A stretch of 64,000 nt of DNA. Source: Nageia nagi (Eukaryota; Pinophyta). Positions 24,881 to 38,939 of this stretch are shown here, one piece after another. The notes beneath the pieces were generated by a model. That model did not search any database. It saw only the letters and a program-made list of their open reading frames with translations, and was not told the origin of the DNA. Position 1 is the first letter of the stretch. Each line of letters begins with the position of its first letter. A program made the translations under genes and the position numbers. The stretch is taken from positions 71,114,001 to 71,178,000 of the forward strand of contig JBITNC010000001.1 in NCBI GenBank assembly GCA_050084985.1, read 5' to 3'.

Positions 24881-26561
24881 TGATATTCATATTGACTTTC
24901 TAATATCCCTAATTTGTAATGTTCTATTCATTTTTGGTTTTAAGAGAATCTTGTATTATAAAAATAAAAAATTATTGTTTCATCACTTGGAATGGAAAGA
25001 GAACCTCATTCCAATCATTTTGATAAGTTACATGAGTAGTGTTCATCAAGAAATGAAGGAGTTATGGCATCTTGAAGTTATCTTGTACAACCGATTTTCT
25101 AATATGATGCATATGCATGTGAATTTAGAATTATCTTTCTAGTTGACCACTGGAAGGGTCAAATCCTTTCTCTAAGGATTTGAAAATATTACTTAATTAA
25201 TATATGAGTTATTTATATTTAATTAAAATTATTTATTAGCACTATGAATTTAATTGTAATTATTTTAATTGTAGGACATTGGGCCTTTTTAGTGTAAATA
25301 GGATTATTTAATATTTTAATATGCCAATAATGATGTATTTGTGATACCAAGAAAACTATTAATTGTAAATGCAATATTAGTCAACATTTATGGGATGTTG
25401 TATATATCCAACCTTGATGATTGTAATATTGGAATTTAATGGTCTTCTCTTGTAATAATTGCTCCCATTTCAAGGTAGAGCATGAATAAAGGTGTTTCCA
25501 ACCACCATAGGGAATTAAAAGACTCCACACTTGGATGTTGGGATTGATGAGGAATATTAGACCATAAAGGTATGAAATTGGGTATCCCAAGACACCCACA
25601 TATCACTTGGAGGCTCTTAAACTAAAGTGGATGATATTGAGGTGCATGAAGTACTTCCATGACCCAACATTGGCATTTCTAGTTCTTAGATATGATTACT
25701 CCCATCTCTGGGCACCTCAATCTTGGACTTGGGGTATGATAGCATACAAATAACCCTTGCACATCATTGGATGAGATAATATCAATCCCAACACATTATT
25801 AAAAGCGCTATCTCATATATAAAATAAGTATTCTTGGAATATCAAAAGCATGAGATTATTATTACTACTTCTCTCTTCTTGGTTAGAACTTGTCTCTTCC
25901 TTGATTCCACTTCATTGGAGTGAGGTACCTATAGCAAGATGCAATACAAGAATTATGTGGGTACAAACTAAGGGATTAGCACAACCTAAGTTATCATCTA
26001 GCTATTTAAGGGTGTTAACACTATCCTAGATTACTATAACACCATCAATGTATCTTTGAGATCCCACCACAACTACTAATGAAGGAAGCCTTGGTGTGTG
26101 CTTTGCCACATTGTGAATATTGATCCCTAGAGAATCAATATCATAGCATTATAATTATAATTTATATTCACCATAATTTCTTATTTGAATACAATTATAT
26201 TATTTTAGTTTCTCTTGTTATCTCTCTCCTTGTGCTTGTGCGTTAGATATTTGGCATAATTATGGGAGTGTTAGTAAGTATTTGGCTTTCCTACTTAGAT
26301 GATTGATGCTTAGTGTTTAATTAATATATTTGCATCCATTTAGCTTCCATACTTACTACATTAGGTATTTTTGAGGTGTTTTTCATGGTTCATGAGACAT
26401 ATTTCTAGATGTTGGGTATACTTACATAATTTGAGTTTGTTTGCTAAGATCCCAAACTAGAAGGCCAATATCCCTCTCCCATGGCATGTTTGGTGGATTG
26501 GATTGATTTAAAATTGAGGGGTTTAGGATAAATCCTTGGTGATTCCAAGTTACACTCATCA
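24881..26561 (+). repeat. 5' LTR of large-LTR element
   Basis: It shares long, diverged blocks with the 3' copy, such as TTCATTTTTGGTTTTAAGA near the start and AAGTTACACTCATCA at the end. The exact start is uncertain by about 20 bases because the 5' copy carries a short insertion near 24890. Confidence 0.88.
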
Positions 26562-29500
26562 TAGTGGTATTATAGATAAAATATTACCATCTTGTTGGGT
26601 AAGATCTTAAGGAGAATATATTGGAATTTATTTTAAGGAAGATCTATATGTCCTGCTAGAGATAAATGGTTGAGTCAAAGGAGATCTCTCTATCCTATTG
26701 GAGAGTAGCTACTAAAGTAGATATTATCATTCTACTAGAATATATAAGGAGTTTTGAGATAAACCATGGTATTGACCTAATATTATAGTGGTTTTGAAAA
26801 ATTAAGGAGACCTAATGAGGTGAGATCTAGAGGAGAAGAGAGCTTTTTGAAGCTTGGATCTAGTTTATTTAGATTATAGAGGGATTAAATTGAGATTATG
26901 GTATAATTTTTATTATAATTAATACTAGGATACCTATGCTAAATATTTGAGAGGATAGATATCACCTTATGGTAGTTTGTTGGACCTGAGTTGATTACAT
27001 TTCCAAGTTTTAAGGCTTCAAGGAGGAACATATAGCTTGGTGAGATGTAATTTTCAAAATTTTAATTAATTTTCATCAAGTTTAAGATTTTATTACTACA
27101 TTGGAGGCTTAGATTTGGGTTCATTTTTCCATTTTGAAGCTAATGTGGGAGTTTTGAGGTAATTCTAAGGATCATTTGGAGTTTCTAAGACCTTTCATGG
27201 AGGGTATTTGGCATTTTGTATGCTAGTTGAATATTCATTTGTAGTCTAGAGGGACCATTCTACATTTTGGAGGTGATTGTGTGGTTCTTGGAAAGTTAAA
27301 TTTTAAAATTTGATATATTTTTACTTACTAATGATAAAATGGAGGATTGAGAGGAGATGTTGAGCCTTTGGGAGGCTTAGGTTGCTAAGGAATCTACAAA
27401 ATTCAATAATAAGATCTTGGACATTTGTTATCTTGGTATGTATTACTGAGATTTGGAGTTATTTTACATTAGATCTATAGTTTCATACCATTTTTGTATA
27501 AAAATTAAGCTTGGTGGAGGTACAATGTGAATCAAATTTGATTTTCAAGCCCATAACCTATAAGCTTGATTAATTTGGCTACTAGACTATTTCATTTCAC
27601 TATGGAGTAACTTTGAAATTTCAAGTTTGAGAAATTGAATTATTACAATTTAAATTTCAACTTTGAAATTACTTCATTAGATGATATTTATTTTTTCCAA
27701 GTTATTTTATTAAAGTGATAAGGTATTTAGATATTTTAAATTTTAATTCACAAAAAAAAAATTAAATTAAATTTTTGGAGGGAAAAGGTTCAAGATGGCA
27801 TAGAGAGAAGTTAGTTATTCTTTTGGATCCATTGTTTTAATATTGAAGTAGTTTGTTTAGCTTTAGGAGATATTATTGTATCCATAAAAGATTTCATTGT
27901 ACTTGAGGAAGCATCCTCTCAGCTTTGGAGAAATTTTTCACTCTGTTGGGACACATTAGTTTAGTTCTAGAAGGGTTTGTTGGGCCTAGGAAAAAGTTAA
28001 AATCTGCTTTAAGCATCCATTTCACTATAGAAGCCATCACTACTTTCAAAAAAATATTATGGTATGATACATGGCTGACCTATTCCAACAATATTTGGAA
28101 CAATCTATGGCATTCTAGGATATCATTTCCTTCCCTAACTTTATCATGAGTAGTATTTTTAGAGAAATGGAAGAACAAGGTGAAGAAATCCCTATTGTTG
28201 AAGGAAGTTACAAAGAAGCCACATATGAATCAGATGATGAAGGTACAAGTAAATAATATATCACCTTGCAAGAGGGTGATGATAACACACATAGATAATG
28301 GGTTAAGAAAGAGGATTTGTATAAATCATTTGAAGAAGAATTAGATAAGACAAAGCATAAAATAATTTTGATATGTAATCATCAAATGCTTGTAGCATAT
28401 TGGGATCCTCAAATACATATTTCAAAATATTTTCATTTATTCCCTATGCTCTAGATGTTCTTAATATGCACTAATATCAACATATAACTAATAAAGAATA
28501 CACATTCACACAAAGAACATGATTATTTATAGAGGTTCCTCTCAATGTGATAGTACATCCCCTTTTAATATCTAATTTTATTATTGATCAACAAATTAGA
28601 ATCCAAAATCACAAAGTAGATGCTGTGCCTTTATTTGGACATTCTTACACCTTCTTTAGCTTTCTTATGGTTTTCTTGGCCCTCTTGATCAACCAAATCA
28701 GCTATACATAGTGTTCTCCAAGTTGTCAATATTCTGTACAACTCATAACTATATTTTACACCACTAAAATGATGTCTTATCCCTTCTTGTAGTGCAACTA
28801 TGATGTCATATTTTTCTTTGATAGTGTTTTCATTTCTGGCTCTATCAATTCTACCCCATGATCCCAACTCTACCTTGACATCTCATTAGTGAGTTCTCTC
28901 AATAAATAGTTGGAAGACTCGTACAAGCTTCTCAGATCATTCTTCTAGGATAACAAGAAGGTTTTTATACCCACTATTTCTCTCTAAGAGTATAATGAGC
29001 ATCTAGTATTACATACATGTATTAGACTCACACATCATACCTCTCACAAATATAATATGCTCCCACACATTGTTATGCCACTAACCCACTATGAGGTCTA
29101 TTCAATAAATGAAGAATATAATAAGAAATACTTAACATAGAATGACTATGATATTATTTATCCTAAACTAAGGTTATTACATTTTATATTAATTAGTATA
29201 GTATAATGCTTTCCATCCAACCAACAAGATACATGGAAATAAGAAGAATAAGCCCCATGAAGACTTACTCCACCTTGGTTTTGATTTCCATATAGTTGAA
29301 ATAATCTTTTTAGTGGGACATATTTGTTCACTAATAGTTGTAGGGTATAGTCTAATAATGGTAGCAACCTACCATAAGAGTGCTACCTCCTCTTCCTCAT
29401 AATGTTTACCTATACTTTTTCTTTTTGGCTCCTTTTCTCTTCTTTTCCCTAAATGATCTCTAAGGATTTGTTCTTAGTTGCCAAACCCATCTATTTTCCT

Positions 29501-31161
29501 TCTGATGACCTTTCACTTCATCTACCTCTATGAGGTGTCCATGAATATTCACCTACCCAAATGTTTCACTTTTCACATGGCATTAATGGCCTAATTTGAC
29601 TATTTGTATGATGTGGATTCCCTAATGCAATATTTTGGATAAGGACATTTATCATGAAAACATCTCTTCTAAAGGTTAAATATTTCATGAAGGTAGGCAT
29701 GCATATACTTGTTAGAAAGGTATATTTGATGAACATATAATGCAAAAATAATCAACCAAAATTGGATGTTTCTATAAAAAGTTATACATTCCCAAACATG
29801 ACTAATATATTTTGTGTTAAGTTTTGGATATGAAAACTCCACAATATCATAAGGAAAATGCTCCAAAAACTAGCCAAGCATGAGAGTATATCAAAATTTC
29901 AATTCAAAAATATTTTATATTCATTATACATGATCCATTTTAGATCAAATTTGGGATACCTACTCAAAAATTTAGAATATAGAAGAGGTGGAAGATATCA
30001 ATTTCCTTCTCAACTATTGAAATGAAGAAAGTAAAGAATATGTTGCTTCACAAAAAGTGGTTTCACATGAAGATGTTAACCCATCACATGAAACAAGAAA
30101 ATAAGATCATAATGAGTACATTTCATTATCTAAGTATGATAAAGGATATAATTGCATTCATGAGTTTTACAAGGAAACAAGAGAGGATAATGCCTTCTAA
30201 CATGAGGTACATTTAGAAACCCAAAATATTATTTTTGAGTGAATTACACCTACACATGTTGGTAATACAAGTAACGAGGACCTCCTAACATAAGAATCTT
30301 GAAGTGTTTTCCTTGAAGAGCATACACTTGCAAAGGATAAAGGAATAATCAATGGAGATAATGTAGTAAGAGTTGAAGACCCAAAACAAGTAATTGATAT
30401 TCTAGAAGGGTTGAGCCCAAATATTAGATACATGAATACTCCCTACAATACAATATTGTACATAGGTCTACAAAAAAGTAGCATTTAGGTTACACTTCAT
30501 CAACCAAATCAAAATGGAGATTAGGAGGATGTTGTCTACAATTTTGAAGAAGGATTTTAGTGCAAAAGTATCACATTATATCCTCATTTCAGAAGTTATA
30601 CATAAAAGAGCAATTATAGTAGGTACATTGGAAGTTTGGGGCATGGATACACCCCATATTTTTCTATACACAAGGTTGTAATATTCATCAAGTATGATTA
30701 CTTCATTCATGCTATATGTGTAAGAGATAAAAAGGTTGCTAACATATATACACTCTCAAAATTTTCAAAGGTTGATTTAGGAGAATAGTTGGATGATTGG
30801 ATGTCATACCATTAAGCATCATATATAAGGATGCAAACATGCTAAAATAGGTTGTAACTTACATGGGTAGCTTGGGGTACATTAAACTCTCCAACATGGT
30901 TTGGAAATGCTTTGATATACTTTCAAGATAGTTTTGAAAGTTATCTTTGGCAGAACATGAATACTTCATGGTATTTCTTGGCATTCTTGAATTATGAAAA
31001 GGAATTAGAACCTTTGTGGTGATACTCTTTGAATATACATCTAATTTTGATATCAAAGTTGCATACTAGAATCATCAAGGAGTACCTTTCAGAATAAATT
31101 GGCACATCATCAACTTGCTAATATACTAGCATTACTTGGGGACAAGCAAATTTTGGAGGGG
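26562..31161 (+). other. Interior of large-LTR element, unassigned sequence
   Basis: TGGTATTATAG at 26565-26575 resembles a Met-type primer site. Beyond it I see only short frames. One is a plus frame after 28146 that is rich in Glu and Asp (EMEEQGEEIPIVEGSYKEA) and runs on through two stops to about 28440. Another is a minus frame at 28631-28867 (basic, with an ALQEGIRHH stretch), and a third is a plus stretch near 30340 (VIDILEGLSPNIRY). None matches a family I can name. They may be remnants of an extra gene carried by the element. Confidence 0.4.
31149..31161 (+). other. Polypurine tract of large-LTR element
   Basis: AATTTTGGAGGGG directly precedes the TGATATTGTAATGTCCCC that opens the 3' LTR. 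Confidence 0.8.
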
Positions 31162-31733
31162 TGATATTGTAATGTCCCCAATTTGTAAATTTTTATTCAT
31201 TTTTGGTTTTAAGAGGATCTCATATTCTATAAAATATAAATTAATATTTCATCACTTTGAATGGAAACATGACCTTTTGCTAATCATTTTGATAGGTTAC
31301 ACAACTAGGTTTCATCAAGAAATAAAGGAGTTATGGCATCTTGAAGTTCACCTATCCAACTAGTTTTCTAATATTGTGCACATGCATGAGAATCCAAAAT
31401 TCTCTTTCCAATTAACCACTATAAGGGTCACATCCTTTCTCTAAGGATGTGCAAATATTACTTAATTAATCTAGGAGTGATTTATATTTAATCAAGATTA
31501 TTTTATTAGCATTATGGATTTAATTGTAATTACTCCAATTATGGGATATTGGGCCTTTTATTACAAATAGGATTATTTAATATTTTAATATGCTAACAAT
31601 TATTTATTTATGATACCAAGAAAAATATTAATTATGCATGCAATATTATTCACCATTTATGGTATGTTACACATATCCAACCTTGATGATTGTAATATTG
31701 GCATTTAATGATCCTCTCTTGTAATAATTATTC
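31162..31733 (+). repeat. 3' LTR of large-LTR element, first part
   Basis: It aligns with 24881-25466 of the 5' LTR and is then cut at TATTC, the target duplication of the nested copia element (31729-31733). Confidence 0.92.
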
Positions 31734-32255
31734 TATTGGAATGTATAATTCATTATTGTAAAAGTTTGTATTAAATATTCTATGTGTTTTCACTAATAAT
31801 TAAGGGTATCATTTGATACCTTAAGTATTTAAGTGGATATGATAATGTAACTTGTTATACACTCCATGTCATGAGCATGCCTCTTGGGTAAAAGGATGTG
31901 CATGTCATGCTTTTGTATATTGGATAAAAGGGTGATCCAAAGAGGGATTTTGGCCTATAAATAGAAGGCTCCCTATTTGTGATCACACATCAATTGTGGA
32001 GTATAGTTATGCTATAGGATAGAAGTGTAGGAGTTGAGATTAGGAGGATTGTAAGAGAGTTGTATTTGTGATCGAAGTAAAGATCTAGTTAGTGGATGTA
32101 CTCCTAGTTAGAGGAACTACTTTACATTTTGAGTTAATTTGTTAGATTATCTTATTTGTGAGATTATATTATTTGTGAGATTGTTATATGTGTATTTTGA
32201 GCTTTCAAGAGATCTTATTTATTTAGGAATTATCTCATTAGTGTTAGTTCCTTCA
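31734..32255 (+). repeat. 5' LTR of nested copia
   Basis: It starts TATTGGAATGTATAAT (TG changed to TA) and ends TTAGTTCCTTCA. It matches 39742-40232. Confidence 0.95.
31956..31963 (+). promoter_or_regulatory. TATA box of nested copia 5' LTR
   Basis: GGCCTATAAATAGAAGG contains TATAAATA about 220 bases into the LTR. The same box is kept in the 3' LTR at 39964-39971. Position and context fit the LTR promoter. No transcription start is known. Confidence 0.75.
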
Positions 32256-32276
32256 AATTGGTATCAAAGCAAGGTT
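32256..32276 (+). other. Primer binding site, initiator Met tRNA
   Basis: TTGGTATCAAAGCAAGGTTT follows the LTR by two bases. It differs from the usual plant copia primer site by a single G to A. Confidence 0.93.
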
Positions 32277-35000
32277 TGGAAGCTCTTCTTCTACATCTTG
32301 GAGGTTACTCAACCTTCTTCAACTTGGAAGTATTCTTCTTTCACCTACAACCTTGTGAGGTACAAATTTAAGAAGGTATAACCTCTTTTATTTTTGGATT
32401 ATATTCATTAGAATACTAACATATTTTATGAGATATGTTAGCCTATTTTTTGTCATAATAGTAATATAATGCATTTTTTTATTATACTAACCTCTTAATA
32501 TTATTAGCACTTTGTTTACCTAATTAAGAGGATAGTATACAAACATTGCATTTTGCTTATATAAGATATAAGGTTATTTTTTTCTTTAAAAAAAAGGGGA
32601 GAGGAAAAGCAATATTTTTTAAAAAAGCATTTTTTATTTTATTTTAGAAAAGCAATGTTTTTTTTTTTAAATTTTAGAAAGCATTGTTATTATTTGCTTT
32701 TACAATTTGAAAATAAAAGGAGGGAAACTATTTTTGAACTACTATACAAAGTTTATTATTAATGAAAATTTTATTATCAATAAAAAAAAAATTTGGGCCA
32801 CCATATTCTCAAATTTTTTTGGGTGCCAAAAATTTGAAGGCAACACCTCTCCTATTGCCCTTGTGGCCTAGGCACCACCTGTCCTGCCACCCTCACAGCA
32901 CCACCATTGCCATGTGACCCTCATGGCCCCCTCTTTCTCTTGTGACTCCACCTACACTACCTAGCTATTCTTCTATTGCTCCCTCAATTTCTTCCTTTAT
33001 TGCTCCACCAACTCCTCTCTGTGCCTCTCCTTATCACAACCCTCATGGCCCTTCAATTTGCTCTCCTCCCTTACTGTGCATTGCATTTGACCCCTTCTCA
33101 AAATTGAAAAACCTCCATGGAGATATGCCTTTAGGTGCCCTTCATTTGAATTTTAAGCCTTTAGTTTATGCATGTTGTTTTCCCCATGCATTGTTTCTTC
33201 TCCTATATCCCTCATGAACCCCCTTCTCTTTGGTCTGCAATCCTTTCCTCTTCTATTTCACACTTATGAACCCCCTTCTCTTTGGTGTTATGTGCTAAAA
33301 TACTATTTTAAGTGATAGCACAGATGATAGATTAGATGAATAAAGTGACCAACTAACCACCTAACCTACAACCTCCCTCCTACTACATAATCAACCACCT
33401 AACCCTATAGCCTATCACTTCTACTACTCTTAGCTCTCCTCTCCTTATGGTTGGCCTCCCTTGTGAACTTGCTTCTACCTCCTAGAACTCTATGACTACA
33501 CCTCTCTCTTAGCTGCACCATTTCATGCCCCTCAAACTCCTCGTAGCTCCATTATGTGCCATTAATGTTGCTTACATTTTTTCATCTCATCATTTCTTTT
33601 TCCTACTGTCTTTATTTGCTTAGAGTAATGTGAAAGGAACCTATCATTTTATCTCTTTTTGGAATTATAAACAAGTAAAATGATGGATTTCTTATTTAAT
33701 TAGAAAATATAATGAGTGATTGTACTTATTTGTTGCTAAAGGGGAAGGTAATCTTATGAAGGGTATTTTTTTAAATGATGGTAATTTTTTAATATCAAAG
33801 ATTATTTTTTTTTCATTCATAAATAGTTAAGTATTTCCTTAAAGGAAAACTAGCATTTTTTGAATCATGTTTCCTTTAAGATTATTATTTTTAAGTAAAA
33901 GAGGGGGAAATTTTCTATTCTTTACTTAAAATTTTATAATTGTTTAAGTGATAGATAAATGTAAACTAAGTTAATAATGCATGCCTAGGGCTAAAATTTT
34001 TTAAGTCAATGCTCATTACTTAAAAGTTAAATGCATGCTTGGTACTTCAATTGTTAATATAAATGATGTATTTCTTTACTTAAAAATTATTAAGTTAAAA
34101 AGTGCTTTTTTTAACTTACTTAGATGCATACTTTTAAGATAAAATGATGCATGCTTATGCTTAGTACTTAAATTTTTTTAAGTAATGATGTAATTTACTT
34201 CCTTTTGCAAAAAATAGACTTGTGCAAAATAAGGATGTCCTTTAGGGGTTAGTAAACAAAACCCATTGGGCTCTTAGGTTTCAAAAAAATTGCAAATAGA
34301 TGATATTTAGTTATGCTCTTTTACTTTAGGTTTTGTAGTTTGTTTTATTTACTTATGCAAAAATGCAAATATTGATATGATAAACCCCCTAAAATGAATA
34401 CATTTGCATGTACATTCTACAACATGACTTATTTGGAAAGCCATGAGGTGAGGATAGGTGAACTGGAGCCTTTAAGTCCAACGATCCAAGTGGTGAAAAG
34501 TCCATACTTATTAATTACCCCTAAGTCCTTTATTGGGCTAGACATAACTCTATTAGGTGGATAGACATGTGTGTAGTGATACCACATGTTCACATGTCCA
34601 TTTAGGGATTATCCTAATAACCTAGGAGAAAAACTTAAAACTTAATCAAGATTAATAATTTGGCTAATCCAGTAAATGTTGAAACCTTGGAAAATAGATA
34701 GTACTTCTCCTTGTGAGAGTATAATACTATCCAAGGGAAATTGATTAGGGATTGGTAGGACCTAGGCTTCTCTTGTGTGGGCATCCAAGTGAAGGCCTAA
34801 TTTTAGATAAGAAAATAAGCCTCAATAATATCACTCTACATCTACAGTTCTTGAGATGAGAAATGTATTTAGGTACATGGGTTATTATTTGAGTTGTAAA
34901 ACATTCACACTTGTGAACCAAATCAAGCATGTATTTAGTGTTAAATGTAGCATGTATTATTTACTTGGTTAAAAATTGATATTTAATGTTATTTATTGAA
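32277..35000 (+). other. Long leader of nested copia, C-rich block and degenerate repeats
   Basis: From about 32840 to 33560 the plus strand is pyrimidine-rich and C-rich, unlike its AT-rich surroundings. It includes a 91-codon Pro/Ser-rich frame (32942-33217) and a 21-bp direct repeat (ATGAACCCCCTTCTCTTTGG plus T) near 33213 and 33267. From about 33900 to 34210, ATGCATGCTTNG and ACTTAAAATTNTTAAG words recur as an eroded repeat. From 34430 to 34800 the sequence is less AT-rich and non-coding. I do not assign a protein. Confidence 0.6.
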
Positions 35001-35089
35001 ATCACATGCTTATTATTTCACATTCTTGTGTAGCAAATGGGAGAATCCTTTTTAACTAAACACATTCTTTGTAGGCAAGGAAGCTTTGG

Positions 35090-35997
35090 AAAATAGTGAA
35101 TGAGAACCTTGTACCTCATATGATAAGGAACTAGAGGCTTACAATATAAAGAATGAGTTGGCAACCTCCATGATTTATTGTGCAATTTTAGATGATGTGC
35201 TCTTAATGATTTCCTCCTCAACCTCAGCAAAGGATGCATGGGATAAGATTAAGCAAATCTACCTTGGTTCAAACTTTTCAAGAAGATTTACCATACTCTA
35301 AAAGTTTTTTCAATCTCATCAAGGGAAAGATGAAAATGTGGCTATCCACTTAAAATGAAATCATTGACTTAAGGACCCAACTTGTTGCTTGTGGGTGCAA
35401 TTGGATCAAAGATGAGTTCATGGTCTTCATCATTCTTCAAATCCTCTCTTCAAAGTTTAGAAACTTTGTAATAGTTATGGAAACAAGGATTGATTATGAA
35501 GAATAAGTCATCTCCCTTGATAACTTATTTAGGTACCTATTGAAGCATGAGAAAACTCTTAGCAATAAAGGGTCGATTTCTTCTCCTAAGGATAATAACA
35601 TTGCTATTGAAGCAACCAAAACCCCTTTCAAAAAGAAGTTCAACCATCAAAAGAAATCTTATCCTTCTTCCTCCAAAATATTTGAGAAAAGAGGTAATGG
35701 ATACAACAATAATAGAAACAACAAAAACCATAGTAACAGGAACAACAACAACAACAATCATTTCAAGAAAAAACATGGAAAAGGCAAAGCAAACACTTAT
35801 TATCCTAAGAAAAAGTTTGATGGCAATTATAACTATTATGTCATTCAAGGTTACAAAGAAATTGATTGCTACAAAATGAAAATAGAGGAAAATAACAAAG
35901 GTAATGGAAATGTAAAGAACTACAAAGGAAAGAAAAATACTCATGCTAGTTTTGCTATGGTGCTCTACTCCATGTCTCACTCATTTTCATTTGAATA
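35090..35997 (+). pseudogene. Nested copia gag, Asn/Lys-rich
   Basis: The capsid part carries KDAWDKIKQIYLGSNFSRRF, FQSHQGKDENVAIHL and ISLDNLFRYLLKHEKTLSNK (UBN2/Retrotran_gag_2 type) in shifting frames. A 152-codon open frame at 35540-35998 then encodes an Asn/Lys/Arg-rich nucleocapsid with runs of Asn near 35700-35770. It has a broken zinc knuckle (GYKEIDCYKMK, the first two Cys and the His lost). The antisense 147-codon frame over the same bases is a shadow of this simple composition. Gag would package element RNA. Confidence 0.88.
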
Positions 35998-38939
35998 GAT
36001 TGTTGACTCTAGTTGCACTAATCACCTATGCTTAAAAAAAAAAAGTTTGAAAACTTTTACAAGTATAAAAAGGATACCATTATGATAGGTGATAACTATA
36101 CCTTTGAATTCCAAAGAATTGGGAGTGTGCTAATTCATAGAAAGGTTCTTGAAAATGTTGTCTATGTTCCTAAGTTAAGGATGAACCTTCTCTTAATAAT
36201 CCAAGTTGCTAGAAAAGGATACTCTTTTGAGTTTTAGTCTCAATATTGATGCATTAAAAAAGGTCTTACCACTTTGGTTAAAGGATTTATGAAAGATAAC
36301 CTCTACATTGTCGATCAAGTTCAATAAAAAATATGTTTTGCTTCTATTGTGTGTTCTAAAGGCAATCTTTTCCACCATCATTTAGGGCACCCTAACCACA
36401 AGAGTATTCAAGTCATGAAAGACCAAGAAATTATGGAAGGATTGCCTTCAATTTCTCCTTTACTTGGTCTATGCAAGAAGTGTATTCTTGGTAAAATGCA
36501 TAGACAAAAGTTTGAAAAAGCTAAGGCAATAAGAGCATCTCAACCTCTTCAACTTGTGTATTCAGATTTGATGGGTCCATTTCATATTAAGTCGCTTGAA
36601 GAGCATCTTACATTTTGACCTTCATTGATGACTTTAGTAGGATGAATTTTGGGTATCTACTTGAGCATAAGGATCAAACCTTTGAGAGTTTTAAGGTTTT
36701 TGAAGGCCTTTGATAAGAACCAAAATAACCTTAAAATCAAAATATTGAGATCAGATAATGGGGGAGAATATAGCAGCAATGAGTTCAATGACTATTGTGC
36801 TAAGTATGGAATCAAAAGGCAATTTATAATTCCATACACTCCTCAATATAATTTTGTTGTTGAAAGGAAAAATAGAATAATTATGCAGATGGCTAGATGC
36901 ATTTTAGGTAATCTTCCTAAATTCTTGTAGGGTGAAGCTATGAGAACTGCTATTTACACCTTGAATAGGTGTACCACAAAAGCCATTTAGAGTAAAATTC
37001 CTTTTGAGGTATGGTCAAAAACAAAACCTAACGTATCTCATTTTAGGGTGTTTGGTTGTGAAGTATTCTCCTACATTATTTCTAATAAAAGGAAAAAATT
37101 GGACAAAAGAGCTAAAAAAATGCATCTTTATGGGTTATGACAATTAGCATAGAGGCTACAAGCTCTAATCTCCAACCTATAAAGTAGTGTTCATTTCAAG
37201 GGATGTAAAGTTCAATAAAATTCCTAATGAATATACTTCTAATAAGGATATTAATGATTCAAATAACTCTTCAATTACTTCTAGCTGGTTGGATATTGAT
37301 GTAGATAAGTCACATCAGGAACAAAATTTTCCAACACAAAGTGTAACAAGGAGCATGACCTTGAACAAATCCTTAATTGATAAGATTGACAACAAGCATG
37401 AGCCCTTAACCTTCTTCTAAGCATGAGTGCTATATGGAAGCCATGAAAGTGGAGTATGAGTCACTTATATAAAATAAAACTTGGGACTTGGTTTCTTATC
37501 CGAATGAAAAGAATGTGATTGGCAATAAATGGATCTACAAGGTCAAGTTCAATTTAGTAGGAGATATTGAGAAATACAAGGCAAGGTTAGTAGTTAAATA
37601 TTTTGCTTAAAAATACAATGTAGATTATGAGAAAACATTTTCTCCCATGGCAAAGATACCTATTGTAAGAGATATCCTTGCTATTTCTATAGCTCAAGGA
37701 TGAAAAGTTTTTCAACTTGACATCAAGAGTGCATTTATTAATGGTGACTTAGATACAAAATCTTCATGAATCAACCAAAAGGGTTTATTATGGAAGGTAT
37801 AGAGTCCTTTATGTGTAAGCTAAAGAAGTAATTACATGGACTTAAGCAAGCACCTTGAGCTTGGTATAGAAAGATTGCAAGGTACTTTGTATACATTGGA
37901 TTCTCCAAGTGTTTTTTTTGACTTCAATCTATATGTGCTTAATTAAAGAAAAGATGTGGTCTTGATTCTCTTTTATATGGATGATCTTTTTATTATGAGG
38001 ATCAATGATGAAATCATTCAAGAGTGCATATCTAAACTTAAGGTAATGTTTGAAATGACTAATCTTAGTCTCTTGCACTACTATCTTGGAATGCAAGTGT
38101 ACCTATACAAGGATTGTACTTACCTTAGTCAATATAAGTATATATTATACATCCTATAGAAGTTTGGAATGGAGAAGTGTATATATGTTGCAATCCCAAT
38201 ATCTCTTGGAATCACTATTTCTCTAAGCTCCAACTCTTAGTTAGTTGATGCTACAACTTATAGGTAATTAATTGGTAGTCTTTTGTATTTGACTATATCT
38301 AGGTTAGATATTACCTTTGTAGTGAATTTAATGGCATAATTCATGCAAAAACCTTATGTTGAGAACCTTAATGCTATTAAGAAAATCTTGAGGTATGTTG
38401 TAAGGACTAAGGATCTTGCTCTCAAGTATTCCAAATTGCCCTCATTTGTTCTCTTTGGATTCTCAAATTCTGACTATAGGGGAGATAGAGATGATATAAA
38501 GTCAATCTTTGCATATGTGTTTAGCATTGGTTTAGGTGCTATCTCTTGGGATTCCAAGAAGTAGCCTACTATTTCTCTTTTCACCATAAAAGTTGAATAT
38601 CATACCATGTCTATGGAAACCTAGGAAGCCATTTGGCTAAGGCATATTCTAAAAGAAATTGGGTATGAATGAGGTGGCTCATATTTGATCTCCTTAGATA
38701 ATCAATCAACTATTTCTTTGGTTAATAATCTAGTGTTCTATTAGAAAACAAAACATGTGAAAATCCATGCCCATTTTATTAAGAAGAAGGTTATTAATGG
38801 CATCACACACTTGGAGTATTATCCATCCACCTTGAACTCCATTGATTTGTTCACCAATCCCCTCCCAAAAGCTCAGTTTTGTAAGCTTAGGAATGCTATT
38901 AGGTTGGTGAATTTTCGCTTAAGGGGGAGTAAAGTTTGA
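35998..38939 (+). pseudogene. Nested copia pol
   Basis: Protease at about 36000 reads IVDSSCTNHLC, with Asp-Ser-Ser in place of Asp-Ser-Gly. GAG-preintegrase at 36355-36530 has HHHLGHPNHKSI and CKKCILGK. Integrase (36540-37150) has LVYSDLMGPF, ILRSDNGGEYSSNEF and PYTPQYNFVVERKNR. Reverse transcriptase (37430-38160) has VIGNKWIYKVKF, VFQLDIKSAFINGD and ILFYMDDLFIM with an intact YMDD. RNase H (38270-38720) has LLYLTISRLDITF, GFSNSDYRGD and ISWDSKK. The frame 38757-38939 finishes pol and its end overlaps a purine tract. Stops and shifts occur in every domain. Confidence 0.94.
38919..38930 (+). other. Purine tract at end of pol, 0.8 kb before the 3' LTR
   Basis: TTAAGGGGGAGT overlaps the last codons of pol, where many copia elements have the tract that directly precedes the LTR. 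Here the LTR starts only at 39742, after a second, weaker tract (TTAAGGGGAAG, 39731-39741). Confidence 0.7.

Noticed and set aside
35537-35980. 147-codon minus-strand frame rich in Val, Ile and Phe
   Set aside because: It is the antisense of the Asn/Lys-rich gag tract, where AAC/AAA repeats leave few stop codons.
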